NCBI GenBank assembly: GCA_035772735.1
Contig: JASDFA010000018.1
Span: 62,898,001 to 62,962,000 of the forward strand
Reading direction: 5' to 3'
Length of the DNA stretch: 64,000 nucleotides
Source: Datura wrightii
Lineage: Eukaryota > Streptophyta > Magnoliopsida > Solanales > Solanaceae
Notes under the pieces: generated by a model
Database searches by the model: none
Told to the model about the DNA's origin: nothing
What the model saw: the letters and a program-made list of their open reading frames with translations, nothing else
Program-made: the position numbers and the translations under genes
In this document: in pieces, positions 1 through 10,998 of the stretch
How positions within the stretch are numbered: the first letter of the stretch is position 1
Layout: the number at the start of each line of letters is the position of its first letter

Positions 1-1406
1 TTATATGGGTATATAACTACACGCAAGTGCACGTGGTCGAACAAGTAGTAAGTGGCTTTAGTAAGCCAAGTATCGATCCCACAGAGACTTGGATGAAGTG
101 CGATCTGCTCAAGTGTACTATATTTTACTTCTAAAAATGCAGACAATAGTGTAACCAAGAGTTTGATAGTTTGTTTTATAATTTTTATACTAAAGCTAAA
201 ACAATTATCTACTTTGAGTCTGACCTATGAATGAGAGCATGCTGAGGTTAAACGAACATGTAATGAAATTAATTATCATCATACTTTGGTTAATCTTTTC
301 CTCCAGTTGCTAGCCAAGAACTATTGCCAAAAGATTAAAACTCTAGTGTTTAACCTCACTTAAGAATCATGAACAATCCACCTACATTTCTGTTATTAAA
401 TGCAATTCATGTTCTGGCCATACAAATCCGGTTCCTAAATTGACTAATACGACTTTCAGTTATATTTGTATCCTGAAAGTAAATCAATTCCCAATTTTCC
501 CAAATCAAGTAAAGATCATATCCTATTAATTCACAACTTTCCAATTTCTTGCTCTCTCGAGTGAAACCGGACTTTTTAGATGTACATTAACATAGGCCAC
601 ACATTAATGCAGTAAGAACAAAAATTAATAGAACAACACGGAAGAAAAGATGAAAACCCAAAGAATCAATGATCACATTTCATCACAATTGCTCATAACC
701 TCAGCAAGAAGAGGAATTAGCCACTCATTTGTGGATTAAACATCTTTAAATGAGTGTTAATCATACAAGCAATTGAATTAAAGTAGAAAGATAGAGAGAA
801 AAAACCCTGATATTTTCGTCCCTCAACTGCCTGTAACCCACGTTCTTGCTCCACCAAGTCAGAATATTTAAAAATGAACCTAAGTGTTCTATTTATACTA
901 CTGGGAATTTTTCCCAGAATAACGAGCAACGTGTCACGGAGTGCATCGCGGAGCACTGCCTCCGTGACACGCTACGGACGCGGACCCTCACTGGAACTGG
1001 GGGTCCAGGAATTAAAGCTCAACGTGGCACGGCGTGCAACGCGGAGCCAAGCCACCGTGCCACGGACCAGACGCGGACCCTCTCTGGAATTTGGGCGAAA
1101 TTTCCCTATCCAGGCAGAAGGCCTCCGCGATGGCAGCGTGACACGGCTCAATCACGGAGCCCCTTTAATTCATGTTGTCCAATGCTTTATCCCTTGCTCG
1201 CATCCAAGTCCAACCCCGATATCCTCCAACATGCATTTTAGCTTCCCGAAATTACATTTTACCTGCAAAACAATGCTAATCATGTTGGTTAGTATAAATT
1301 CACATTTTATTACCAATTATATGAGAATGTATACATATTGATAGATAAACAAGGCGAAAATGGTACTTTTGAGTATCACTTGGGCATATAAATTTGCCCA
1401 AGATCA
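1..1406 (-). repeat. A1 3' LTR (left edge cut by window)
   Basis: Reverse complement of the family A LTR, recognisable against 18543-19976 and 46415-47831. The LTR 5' terminus (TGATCTTGGGCA on the minus strand) is at 1406 and carries the terminal inverted pair CTTGGGCA/TGCCCAAG. A GC-rich palindrome block lies at about 905-1175 (for example CGTGTCACGGAG at 929-940 facing CTCCGTGACACG at 959-970), directly upstream of the TATA box at 890-897 in the sense of the element. Confidence 0.9.
890..897 (-). promoter_or_regulatory. LTR TATA box, A1
   Basis: TATAAATA on the minus strand, at the same place in every family A LTR and immediately downstream of the palindrome block. Inferred core promoter of the element; the transcription start would be about 30 nt further, near 860. 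Confidence 0.6.
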
Positions 1407-3274
1407 CTTACCCCACACTTAAATCCTTGTTCGTCCTCGAACAACAATCCTACACTTCATGCAATTTACATCCCAACCTCGCTACTTTGGTTCCACAATT
1501 TAGGCTACGGTCATACCGATTATTCAATATAGCAAATCATCAAGAAAACATGCATGGTCTTATCAATGCAATGACCTTCAATACATCAAGACCTCCTAGA
1601 CTTTAAGAATCGACTCTCGATATTGGCAAACTCATGCAAATCAGCTGATCAAGATATCCGACATGAAAATTAATCTTTCATCAAGCATGTGCCCTCACAA
1701 CACAAGAGAATTTTCCCCTTTTTGCTCATATGACTCACAAAATTTTAAGCAGGGGCATGTAAACACAATTTAGCTCTCTCTCCCAAAAGAATTCACATGC
1801 ATCATGTCATGACCCATAAGCTTGCCCTTAGTGTATTACTCCACTAATATAAAGAAGTGCGATGTAAGATCACGTAGGACTTTAACTGGTTGTAATGGAA
1901 GCTACGGAACTAGTTAATATTGGATTAGCCAATAATAGACACTAGCATCCTTAAGCGCCTTCTCAACACATCCCATCAACTCATGGACATTGTTTCTTTT
2001 TTTTCTTTTCATCATCCCATTCTTGATGTTTTTCTTTAGTTTGGCCCATCGTATTAAGCACACTTGACACAACAACAAAGATTATTCGTGCACCTTCATT
2101 ATAGTGTATTTATAGCAAATGCACCTTCAACCTTTTCTTTTCTTCCATCACTCTGCTTTTCTTTTTCTTTTCACCATTCTCACTCTTTGACACTTCGGGA
2201 AAATGATTTTCTCTTCTTAAGCGCTTAAGAGTTTTGTATAGACTTTACGGCTAAATGAAATGAAGGAATTAAGCTCGGTTTACACTTTATGACAAAAGAA
2301 AGAAAAAAAATAAAATAGGCTAAAGGCTCAACGGGCTGACTAGGGTATACAATCAAGTTGGGTATAACAAGGAAAAATCGAAACTCTCGGTTAAAACAAA
2401 GAAATGCCTACATCCTTTCCTACAATACACCTCCTTCATTTCGTTTTGTACACACACCAGGCAAGTTCTAGACACTTCACAATAGCATGGAATAACAACA
2501 CCTCACTTCACACTTTTTGCACATGCTCAATTCAAGATGTATTCACAGACTCTTCAATCAGCTAATTACAGGAATTCAAACATTAAGCCTCAATCACACT
2601 GAATCGAACTCTATGGCCTAGGTATCTCAACATATTTACAAAGTTGCATGCTTTCATACAAATCACCTTTGCCTTTTAAATATCATGTCCAACATGCAAC
2701 CAGATTTCGCAACCATACAGTAACGACAAGTTTTGGGATGCAACTCGCCAAAGAAAAAAACTGAAAATAATTGAAAAAAATCTACTCCTAACGACTACAT
2801 TTCCCTTAAGACGGTCGTCATCCATCCATCATAAGGATTGGTCACTACTATGACTTCAGCTCAATGGTACCATTCTCGGTAAAAGAACCTAAAACAAACG
2901 CCGAGAAACCCAAGAAGTATAAAAAAATTGAAAATATCGATCATTTCGATAGAAACAATATGTACAAACCATTTTGAATTTTTTTTTAAAAAAAATATCG
3001 ATCATTTCGATAAACAAAAATATGTACAGAATCAGCTAGCACATTCAGCAACACACATCAATTTCACGTAAATTTACAAATACAAAACAACAACTTAACA
3101 ATTCACAACTCACAGGGAACACAAAATTTCACATACACGACAACAAATGAGAGCATACATACAAAACAGCACAGCCCAGCACCTAACTACTCCCACCCCA
3201 CACTTAGCTCGAACACTGTCCCCAGTGTTCACAAAAATTAAAATAACACAAAATCGGGTGGTGGAACTCCCTGA
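1407..3274 (-). other. A1 3' non-coding region
   Basis: No credible gene. The polypurine tract complement (ACCCCACACTT, 1410-1420) adjoins the LTR. Blocks shared with A2, A3 and the G family include about 2219-2255, 2443-2478 and 2805-2860. Two copies of the dyad TATCGAAATGATCGATA lie at 2935-2951 and 2996-3012 as part of a 61-bp tandem duplication. A second polypurine-like motif lies at 3195-3207 just after ORF3. Confidence 0.7.
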
Positions 3275-4494
3275 TCAGTCAAAGTATTCCACTTCTTCAT
3301 CGGGTGCTGCTGCTTCATCTCCCATGTCTGAATCGCCCCCGTCGTCTTCATCAGACTCCACATCGGAGTCCTCCCGACGTGTCTCCTCGTCTTTAGGGAC
3401 ATCATCATCCGTGGGCTCTACAAATGTTGGCCCCACTCGGCATAGAGCCCTGGCATTTTCGCCGAAGGGATAGTCTAGCTTGAGCTGCCATAGCTCCTCC
3501 TCTGTCGCCGACCTCCCGCCTATCCTCAGCTGGAGCATCTGCATCCCATACATTCGAGCCATATACTGATCATCACGAGCATGTCGCTCTCCAAGTGTAA
3601 GCACTGCCTGTGGGTGGTGTCGGGAGCCTTCATTTTAGTAACATCTAAGGCCCGCCGCTCCATCTGCGGGATATAGTCAAGGGCCTCCTCCTCGACATCT
3701 AGGCCCCTGAGAAAGGTGATCAGTAGTCCACCAAAGCCATACCTATGCCCTTGGTGCAACCGGGCTCTCTTCATGGCGGAGATAATTACCGCCCCCACGT
3801 TGATCTCCAACCCTTTCATCAGGGCGTACACCAGGCATACACGATCCCGGGTTACATCTGTCATATGTACCCCCGGGATGAGGAAGGAACATACAATTTT
3901 CAGCCATATTCTGGCGTCCCTGTTCATCTGTGAATAGGGCAGAGTCTGGTGGTAGCCCCTCTCTTTGTGTCTGCTCCATCTAGCTGTCGATCGAGTCCCA
4001 CACAATATGCATCTGATGTCCGCATACGGTGGGGTAATGTTCAGCTGTCGGAGTACGTGGGCGTCTGTGTTCCGCGCTCCTATGATGGCATTGAGGTGGT
4101 GAGGCTCCAAAGTGACTATTTGCCCTCTAATTTTGATGGTGTGGCTTCTGATAGTCGGGTTCCAATTGGCATAGAACTTCCGAACCAGGTGCAAATTACA
4201 TTCCTTGGGCTCTTCAAAGGTGAAATTATGTCCAGCTGCCTCGATTCGGTGGACCATCCTAGGGAACTCCTGTGCCAATGGTTCCCGTGCTATATGCTCC
4301 TCGGGGAAATATTTGTTTTCTTCATGCTTCGCGTACCACTTTTTCCCCTCATCAGTCACCCATCTCATTCCGTATTGGCGGTGTTGGCCGCGTGGAACTG
4401 CTGGTGCTGCTGGGACTGCAGTGCCCAGTCTTATTCGCTTCCTTCCGGCACCCGAAGTTGATGCGCCTTTCCCTTTCTCTTGCCTGCTTGCTAT
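3275..4494 (-). pseudogene. A1 ORF3, putative plant transposon protein, broken
   Basis: Third gene of family A, about 400 codons long when the three copies are compared. It has a basic N-terminus (KGKGASTSG, then RKRIRL), a central part with FYANWNP and WLKIVCS that I associate with the 'putative plant transposon protein' domain of plant retroelements, and a very acidic C-terminus. I see no signal peptide or membrane segment, so it is not obviously envelope-like. In this copy the start codon is ATA instead of ATG (4494-4492), and a frameshift near 3600 splits the reading frame: 4506-3526 carries the N-terminal and central parts, 3604-3275 the C-terminal part. A candidate intron (4500-5190) ends just before the start. 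The family name is from memory; a profile search is needed. Confidence 0.75.
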
Positions 4495-4499
4495 TTTAC

Positions 4500-5190
4500 C
4501 TGTCAACCCAAGTAGACAAGATCAATGTTAATCTACCGGATATTAACTTCGGCTAAGGTCGGGTTAAGCCAGGTTACCCCACGCTTAGTCCTTAGCTACA
4601 GTTACAACAATACGGCAAGATTATCTTTATTTACACACAATAACTAACTATACAATCATGCTTAGTGCGTTTGAAAAATTCGACAGTATATCTTCTGTGT
4701 ACTACTCAGACTTCGTACAGCCAATCACAATCACTACCATCGCTAACATTTTACCCATCACACTTAGCAAAGTAAAACAAAGAAATGAAAACAACAACAA
4801 GAATTTATCTACACGAACCTATACAACCAACCAAATTCTTACAAATTTCAACATTCCCTTAACCCGAGAATCCGTCGTTCTATTAACATCCTAACAATTA
4901 GTACATCGACTCATCTCATTCAACATATACATCCCGGCATGAAACTCACAAGTTCACTACATTTTCAACTTCAAATTCAAAATACAAGCCCTAGAATTGA
5001 TATTATCAAGCAAATTCGATTAATTTATGCAATTGACAAGTTCAAGCAATCATAACGACATTCCGAACACTCATCAACAACAATTCAATTGAATTCATGA
5101 TTAATTTCTACTTAGGGAAATTTAGCTCACCTCACATGCTCAATATCGAAGAAATTTGATGAGAATTTGAGAGGAAATCGAAAAACATAC
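4500..5190 (-). other. Candidate intron upstream of A1 ORF3
   Basis: On the minus strand a donor (GTATGTTTTTC, starting at 5190) and an acceptor (TTGACAG, ending at 4500) flank 691 nt of AT-rich sequence. The same donor and acceptor occur at the same place in A2 (703 nt) and A3 (681 nt). The acceptor ends five bases before the ORF3 start codon position. A polypurine-like ACCCCACGCTTAG (plus strand) lies inside at 4576-4588. Confidence 0.55.
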
Positions 5191-5375
5191 CCTGACTTTG
5201 AAGAATCGAAGAAAACTTGTTGAATTTCTTGGCCTACTCCGTGTCACGTTGATGGGGGATGGGTTTGGGGGTGTTTGGCCTCGGAGAGGTTGAAAAATAA
5301 GGGAAAAGGTAGGGTTTTCGGGGTTAAAAAGTAGGGAAATCGTGCGGGTCACTCGGAGACCCGGTGTGACCCATC

Positions 5376-5550
5376 GCGATATACACGGCAACGTGTCACG
5401 GAGTGCATCGCGGTGCACTACCTCCGTAACACGGAGCCATCGCGAGCCTGTTCTGGAAATTCTTAAAAAATCCAGATTATACCTCAACATGTCACGGAGG
5501 TAACGCGGAGGTCCACCTCCGTGACGCGGAGGTAGCTCACTGTTTGCCAC
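5376..5550 (-). repeat. A1 internal palindrome array before ORF3
   Basis: Two units begin at 5389 and 5485 (period 96) with CAACGTGTCACGG and CAACATGTCACGG, each containing inverted CTCCGTG/CACGGAG arms. A TATA-like GTATATCGCG (minus strand) lies just downstream at about 5376-5384. The same arrangement is seen in A2 and A3. Confidence 0.65.
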
Positions 5551-5750
5551 TTTTTGTTAATTTTCATACCTCGACTTTTCCTTCGCGATTCCGTGCATAT
5601 TTTTCTCCGTTTGACCTGAAATTCATCTCACTATACAAAATTGGTTAGAATTATAGGTTTCACTCTAAATACAAATAAAACAAAAACTAAAATGAAAAAT
5701 TTTGTAGTAAATCAAGAAAAAGAAAAAGAAAAGAAAATTCTATTTACACT

Positions 5751-6148
5751 TATGATATGCATGATTTATGATTTTACTTACTGAGTGGTTTTACTTACCT
5801 TACATACTCGGTACATTCCACGTATTGACCGCATATTCTATGTTGTATCATTTTATGATACGGGCTGGGATATTCAGGCTTAGTCCCGTCATTGGCCTGA
5901 TCTGCAGTATTAGCACTTTCTAGCTAGAGTTGGTGAGTCCTCATCTTTCGAGGGCCCTTCCTTTCAGTTGTATTTAGTATTTTCAATTTCAGACTATAGT
6001 GAGTTAGTTGGAGTCTTATCCCATCAATTCGTCAGTAGTAGAGGCTTTTCAGACATTGCATGTATACAGTTTTAGCCATGGTCGACTTGGAGCCTCTCGG
6101 GATTATTTGTCTCGTGTCTCGATCTGAGTCTATGTTCAGATCTTGACA
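5751..6148 (+). repeat. T1 5' LTR, truncated to its last 0.4 kb
   Basis: Aligns with about 30100-30593, the end of the T1 3' LTR, and ends TTGACA like its partner (GTGACA). The first 1.8 kb are missing. About 110 bp present at 30418-30530 is also absent here. Confidence 0.85.
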
Positions 6149-6152
6149 AACT

Positions 6153-6164
6153 TGGTATCAGAGC
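6153..6164 (+). other. T1 primer binding site (tRNA-iMet)
   Basis: TGGTATCAGAGC, complementary to the 3' end of initiator tRNA-Met and typical of chromoviruses, four bases after the LTR end. Confidence 0.9.
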
Positions 6165-6359
6165 ATTTGGTTTTGAAGTGTCCTAGGGTGTGTGAAAGTC
6201 GCGTTAAGTAGAGTCTTTTTCATGGGTGTGAAGTGCGCCACACTTATGATGAAGAGGCTACAAAACATTTTAGGAAATGTTCCCTTCTTCCATGATCTAA
6301 GTCGTGTGATGGAATGTATCTCTATCCTTCTAACTCATTCTATACGCGTTTGCAGAATC

Positions 6360-7461
6360 ATGCCTCCTCGTCACGTCAATGGAAGAAGAAATAAGAATGG
6401 AAACGGCCCCAAGAATGGCAATGGGGATGGACACCCACAGGCCCCACTAGCCCATGAGAAGCGTGTACCCGAGCAGGTTGCCCACGCAGAGTTCAGGGCA
6501 GCCATATAGATGCTAGCTCAAGCCTTGACCGCCCAGGTAAATTAACAGGATACAACACATGTCCCTCAGAAGGGGAATGCGATAGCGGCAAGAGTCAAAG
6601 ATTTTTTATGGATGAACCCTCCGGAGTTTCTTAGGTCAAAGTTGGACGAGGACCCACATGAGTTTATTCATGAGGTTCTGAAGATTACCCAGATTATGGG
6701 GTTGACTGGGTAGGAGTGCGCCGATCTAGCATCGTATCAATTGAAAGGTGTTGCGCACATTTGGTTCAAGAAACGGAAGGATAGCAGGATAGTTGGAGAA
6801 GGCACTACTGGTTGGGATAAGTTTCATGCCACATTTCTGGATCGGTTCTTCCCTCGTGATATGAGGGAGTATAAATCAGCCGAGTTTGTTAATCTAAAGC
6901 AAGGAAGGATGATAGTTTAGGAGTATGCCTTGGAGTTCACTCATCTGTCTAAGTATGCATCTGAAATGGTGAGAGATTAGAGAGCCCAAGTGAGTCAGTT
7001 CGTGCATGGGGTAGCAGACTACTTGGTCAAAGATTGTCGGACCGCGATGCTTCATCAGGACATTGACTTTCCCTAGATAGTTTTGTATGCCAGCAGATGG
7101 AGGTGTTACAGGTGAGTGAACGAGAGAGAGAGAGGCTAAGAGGTCCAAGATCGATAGCTTTGGATTCTCCCAGCAAAGACCTAGTAGGCACCGTCAGTAG
7201 TCCCACTACAGATCTTCAGCCCCGGCACCATCGGCTATGAGTGTGCCTTCCAAATCCAAGCGTGATCAGAGGGGACGAGCATCAGGCTCTAGGGGTCAGG
7301 GTAGTAGGCTCATAAAGTCTAGCATTCCAGAGTGTAGCAGGTGTAATCGAAGACACACGGGTCAGTGCTTAGCAGGTTCAGGTGTATGTTTCGGGTGTGG
7401 GAAGCCTGGACATATGCTTAGGGATTACCCAGCAGCTAGACAGGGCTATGATAGGGGTTGA
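6360..7461 (+). pseudogene. gag: T1 gag, broken
   Basis: Begins with the MPPRH...GRRN start typical of Tekay-type Gag, after a TTTGCAG that resembles a splice acceptor and recurs before gag in T3. The capsid-like retrotransposon-gag domain covers about 6600-7080 (PPEFL, YQLKG, WDKF, FVNLKQ) and is interrupted by several stop codons. The nucleocapsid part at 7237-7461 has a zinc knuckle at about 7386-7430 (CFGCGKPGH) whose last cysteine reads as tyrosine (LRDY). Gag would form the virus-like particle and bind element RNA. Non-functional here. Confidence 0.85.
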
Positions 7462-7559
7462 GGCCTAGCCTCTAGTTTAGCAGCTCCACCAGCACGCCCA
7501 GCTCAGCAAGGGGCATCTACTAGTATGGGTGGTGGTCAGTGCCAAAACAGATTCTATGC

Positions 7560-8402
7560 CCTAGCATCTCGTTAGGAGCAAGAGGTCTCCCCAGATATAG
7601 TCACTGGTATGTTATGAGTATTCCACCTTGGTGTATATGCATTGTTAGATCTAGGGGATACTTTATCTTTTATGACAGCCTATGTTGCTAGTAGCTTCAG
7701 AGTCAGTCCTGAAATCTTATCAGAACCCTTCTCAGTCTCTATTCTAGTTAGTGATTCAATTATAGCTCGACAGGTATACAGAAATTGCCCTCTCATAGTC
7801 CTTCAGAAGATCACCTCAGTAGACTTAGTAGAGCTATCCATGACCGATTTTGATGTTATCATCGTCATAGATTACCTACATGCATATTATGCCTCAGACA
7901 ATTGTAGAACCCATGCATTAGAGTTCAGATTTCTGGGTGAACCAGTCTTAGAGTGGAAGCGTAGTTTAGTTGTTCTTGTAGGTCGCTTTGTTTCCTACCT
8001 TAAGGCTAGAAGGATGATTTCTAAAGATTGTGTGTACCATCTAGTTAGGGTTAAGGATGCTACGTCCGAAAGCCTGACTATCCATTCAGTTCCTGTAGTG
8101 TGTGAGTACCTAGAAGTGTTTCTAGATGACTTGCCGAGAAACCCTCCTAAGAAGGGGATCAATTTTTGTATTGATCTACTTCCCGATATGCAACCTATAT
8201 CTACCCTCCTTACAGAATGGCTCCAACTGAGCTAAAGGATTTGAAGGAGCAGTTGAAGGACCTTCTAAACAAGGGTTTCATCAGACCTAGCAAATTCCCA
8301 TGGGGTGCACCAATTCTCTTTCTCTGAAAGAAGGATGGTTCCCTTCGGATGTGTATTGATTACCGGAAATTGGACAAAGTTACCATCAAGAACAGGTATC
8401 CT
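7560..8402 (+). pseudogene. pol: T1 protease and start of reverse transcriptase, broken
   Basis: The aspartic protease core lies around 7642-7690 (LLDLGDTLSF, from the family form DxGAxxSF). Its linker runs into the RT N-terminus. The open frame 7642-8235 ends in a frameshift just before the conserved YRMAP segment. A stop then precedes KKDGSLRMCIDYRKL. At NRYP (8402) the solo LTR S1 interrupts RT and repeats ATCCT as its target-site duplication. RT resumes at 15815. The protease would process Gag-Pol in the particle. Confidence 0.85.
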
Positions 8403-8914
8403 TGATGAGTTGGTAATTTACCAACTCATTAGGCTCTAAAACTTGAGTTTTTTCTTCGTTCTTAAGTTGATTATATTGATTTTATTCCCTTTCCGCTTTT
8501 GTTGTGTGCAGATGGCTAAAAGTGAATAAAAGAGAAAAAATGGAGCAAAAAGAGGGGAGTGTGAGTGAATCGAAGAAATACCGGCCAAGGGGCGAATATC
8601 ACTACCTTAGAGGATTAATGCCACCGACGGTTCGCGACTTGCCACCGGCGAGTCGCCGATCCAAGTCGCCAAATCATACTCAAAAGTTCTGGAAAATGTC
8701 TTAAAGACCCGGCGGTTGACGGATTCGCATCAGCAAAACGCTGGGTGAACTGCTGGTGTTCACTGGAATTTAGTGATGATGCAAAAAATACACCCAGCGA
8801 TTCACAAATTGTAACGGGTGAACCATCGGTGCTTCCGCTGGTTCTAAAACAGTGCTCATAAGGGTATAATCGTCCAACACTGAAAAAGAGATGAAAATGC
8901 CCTACTTTTCAGGA

Positions 8915-8922
8915 TATAAATA
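8915..8922 (+). promoter_or_regulatory. LTR TATA box, S1
   Basis: TATAAATA directly downstream of the palindrome block; inferred LTR core promoter. Confidence 0.55.
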
Positions 8923-9257
8923 GGAATAAAGTATTTTGTACTGAGATATAAAGAAGAAGAGATAGAAAGAGAGATTTTGAAGAGAGAACAAAAGCTTACA
9001 TCATATCATTATTTCCCCTTTGAGCGGAAGAATATTCTTTTAGCTAAGAGAGGGAGATTCTGATTGAAAATTGTAGAAAGTACTCTGTTCTATTTCCTTT
9101 TGTACTAGTAAGTTTCAGCTATTATTGAAGATCATTTTGTGAAGTTGTTTATCTACTCTTGCTATTAAATTCAATGATGCTATTGATGAATGTATTTTTG
9201 AATTTCTTAACTATGAGTAGCTAAAATCGTTAACTAGAGGTGTGTGATGATGAATAC

Positions 9258-10864
9258 TGATGAGTTGGAAATTAACCAACTCATTAGGCTCCTAATGATG
9301 AGTTTTTTCCTAGTTTTCAAGTTATTTATGTGGATTTTATGCCCTTTCTCTTGAATTCTTTGTAGGTACCTCATGTGAGTAAAGAAAGAATGAAATCAAG
9401 CAAAACACATTGAATTTGAGAAGAAATTTGATGAGTTAGCATATGAGGGAGAGGAGCCAAAGATAAGGGAAGATTTGAGCTTAAAAAGAGGTGCAAGGAC
9501 GTGCTTTGAATTGGCTAAATGCGGATCAGGAAGGGAAAAACGCTGAAGCCATTACCAAAACCGGCTAAACAACCGGCCCTTCACGGAATAGCATTGTCTA
9601 AAAGCCACTGAACCGCTGGTTCCCCCCGCCAGGCCACTATTTTGAATCGGCTAAAGTTTGGTGCACCATGGATTACAACCGGCAAAACGCCGGTTCCTCA
9701 CTGGAAAGGCCGCTAATGAAGGGTAAAAGGAGTTCAAAAAGGTCTCAAAAGCATCTATAAGCTCCAAGTACATTTGGGAAAAGTTGTACACAAGAAAGTA
9801 CAGATATATAACCTCCATTGTATACCAACTAAAAGGAGGAAGAATTAAATCAACAATTCATTTCATCAAAACTTCAACTTCTTCATAGAATTAGGAGTAG
9901 ATTCTTTTCTCCATAGTCTTGTAGAGTTAGGTAGGGCTTTTCTTCTACATTTTCTTTACACCATTTTGGGGAATTCCACCATTGTTATAAGAGCTTGTGA
10001 AGCAAAAATTGTGAAGCTAATGCAATGAATGTAAGGGAAATCCTCTTGTTATCTTCTCTCTATCTTTAAATATGCTTTACTAATTTGCTAGCTAGAAGTA
10101 TATTCATGGTGTATTTGTTAATTTGATTGGGTTTGTCTTGGATTCTTATTGAATTAAAGATGGGTATTGCTACATTCATATTCACAATGTTAAATTAAGT
10201 GTAAATCTATTACAATCTCTTCAATCTATTAATGAAGATCCATAGATGATGATATGGGTCTATCTATCCTTGCTTGATTGTTTCTCGGGAGAGAATAATT
10301 AAGTACTGGAAGGGAACCTAGTAGTGGGCATGAATAAGATATTGTAAAATTAAGCTAGAAATAGCTGAAATTACTTCCTCCTTCCTAACTGGCAGCTAAT
10401 AGCTAGGAATAGTGCAACTGCCAATCCAAATCAATTCGGGTTGAGATAAATTATGGCTAGAGTTTGATAAAACTCTAGCAAGGGGTAGTCAATAGGTTGG
10501 GAAGCTGAGGCTACCTACTGCCCGAGATTATTTACACTTGAGTCTAAGGCATCGAATAAATTCCCGATTTAATTGTGATCTCACTCATAGAATGTCCCTA
10601 GCCTCTCACTTGTGATTACTTCAATTGGAATTGCCCCAATTAGTTTTAGTTTAGAATTAGTTAGTTAATTTTCCCTTTTTATTTCCCCCCAATTTTACTT
10701 TTCAAATGTTGAACAATATTGCGCTCTAGTTTGAATTAGTTTATAACTTTATTATCGACTCAATTCTTTGTGGGATTCGATCCCGACATCCGTCAGGATA
10801 TTTGTTTTGATACGACGATTGTTTACGCTCTTTCGTAAAGAGGAGTGTATTTTGGAAGTTATCA
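9258..10864 (+). repeat. N1 5' LTR
   Basis: 1607 bp, TGATGAGTTGG to GAAGTTATCA. Repeats with 14271-15474. Contains a block of CCGGC/GCCGG inverted motifs at about 9530-9720 (such as ACCGGCAAAACGCCGGTT) followed by the TATA box. Confidence 0.85.
9805..9811 (+). promoter_or_regulatory. LTR TATA box, N1 5' LTR
   Basis: TATATAA about 85 bp downstream of the palindrome block; the same in the 3' LTR at 14821-14827. Inferred core promoter. Confidence 0.5.
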
Positions 10865-10868
10865 AAAA

Positions 10869-10886
10869 TGGAGCCATTGCCGGGGA
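10869..10886 (+). other. N1 primer binding site (tRNA-Asp type)
   Basis: TGGAGCCATTGCCGGGGA differs at two bases from the complement of plant tRNA-Asp (TGGCGCCGTTGCCGGGGA). Four bases after the LTR end. Confidence 0.8.
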
Positions 10887-10998
10887 ATTGAGTTGTGATA
10901 AGCCATTAGTAATTTATTGATTCGAACTAGTTTTGCATTTTAGTTTTACATTTTGTTTTGCTTTTATTTTTGTTTTTGTTTTTGTTTGTTGTAGTTGA

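Larger units (their letters stand above)
1..5750 (-). mobile_element. A1: truncated Athila-like element, family A
   Basis: Minus-strand element. Its 3' LTR fills 1-1406. Inside follow the polypurine tract, a 1.8 kb non-coding 3' region, ORF3 (3275-4494) and the ORF3 leader with a 95-bp palindrome array. The order matches A2 (18543-28283) and A3. At about 5750 the sequence, which matches A2 from about 22590 onward, stops and a chromovirus LTR (T1) begins, so gag, protease, primer site and 5' LTR are all missing. The LTR start lies about 10 bases left of the window, judged from the A3 LTR end. This is a relic that cannot move. The loss looks like a deletion that joined A1 to T1, not an insertion edge, because 5750 is not an LTR end. 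Confidence 0.85.

Noticed and set aside
846..1341. Overlapping open frames of 131 and 155 codons in the A1 LTR
   Set aside because: Antisense to the element and lying in the palindrome block; explained by base composition.
3949..4461. 170-codon plus-strand frame
   Set aside because: Antisense shadow of A1 ORF3; the minus frame carries the conserved protein.
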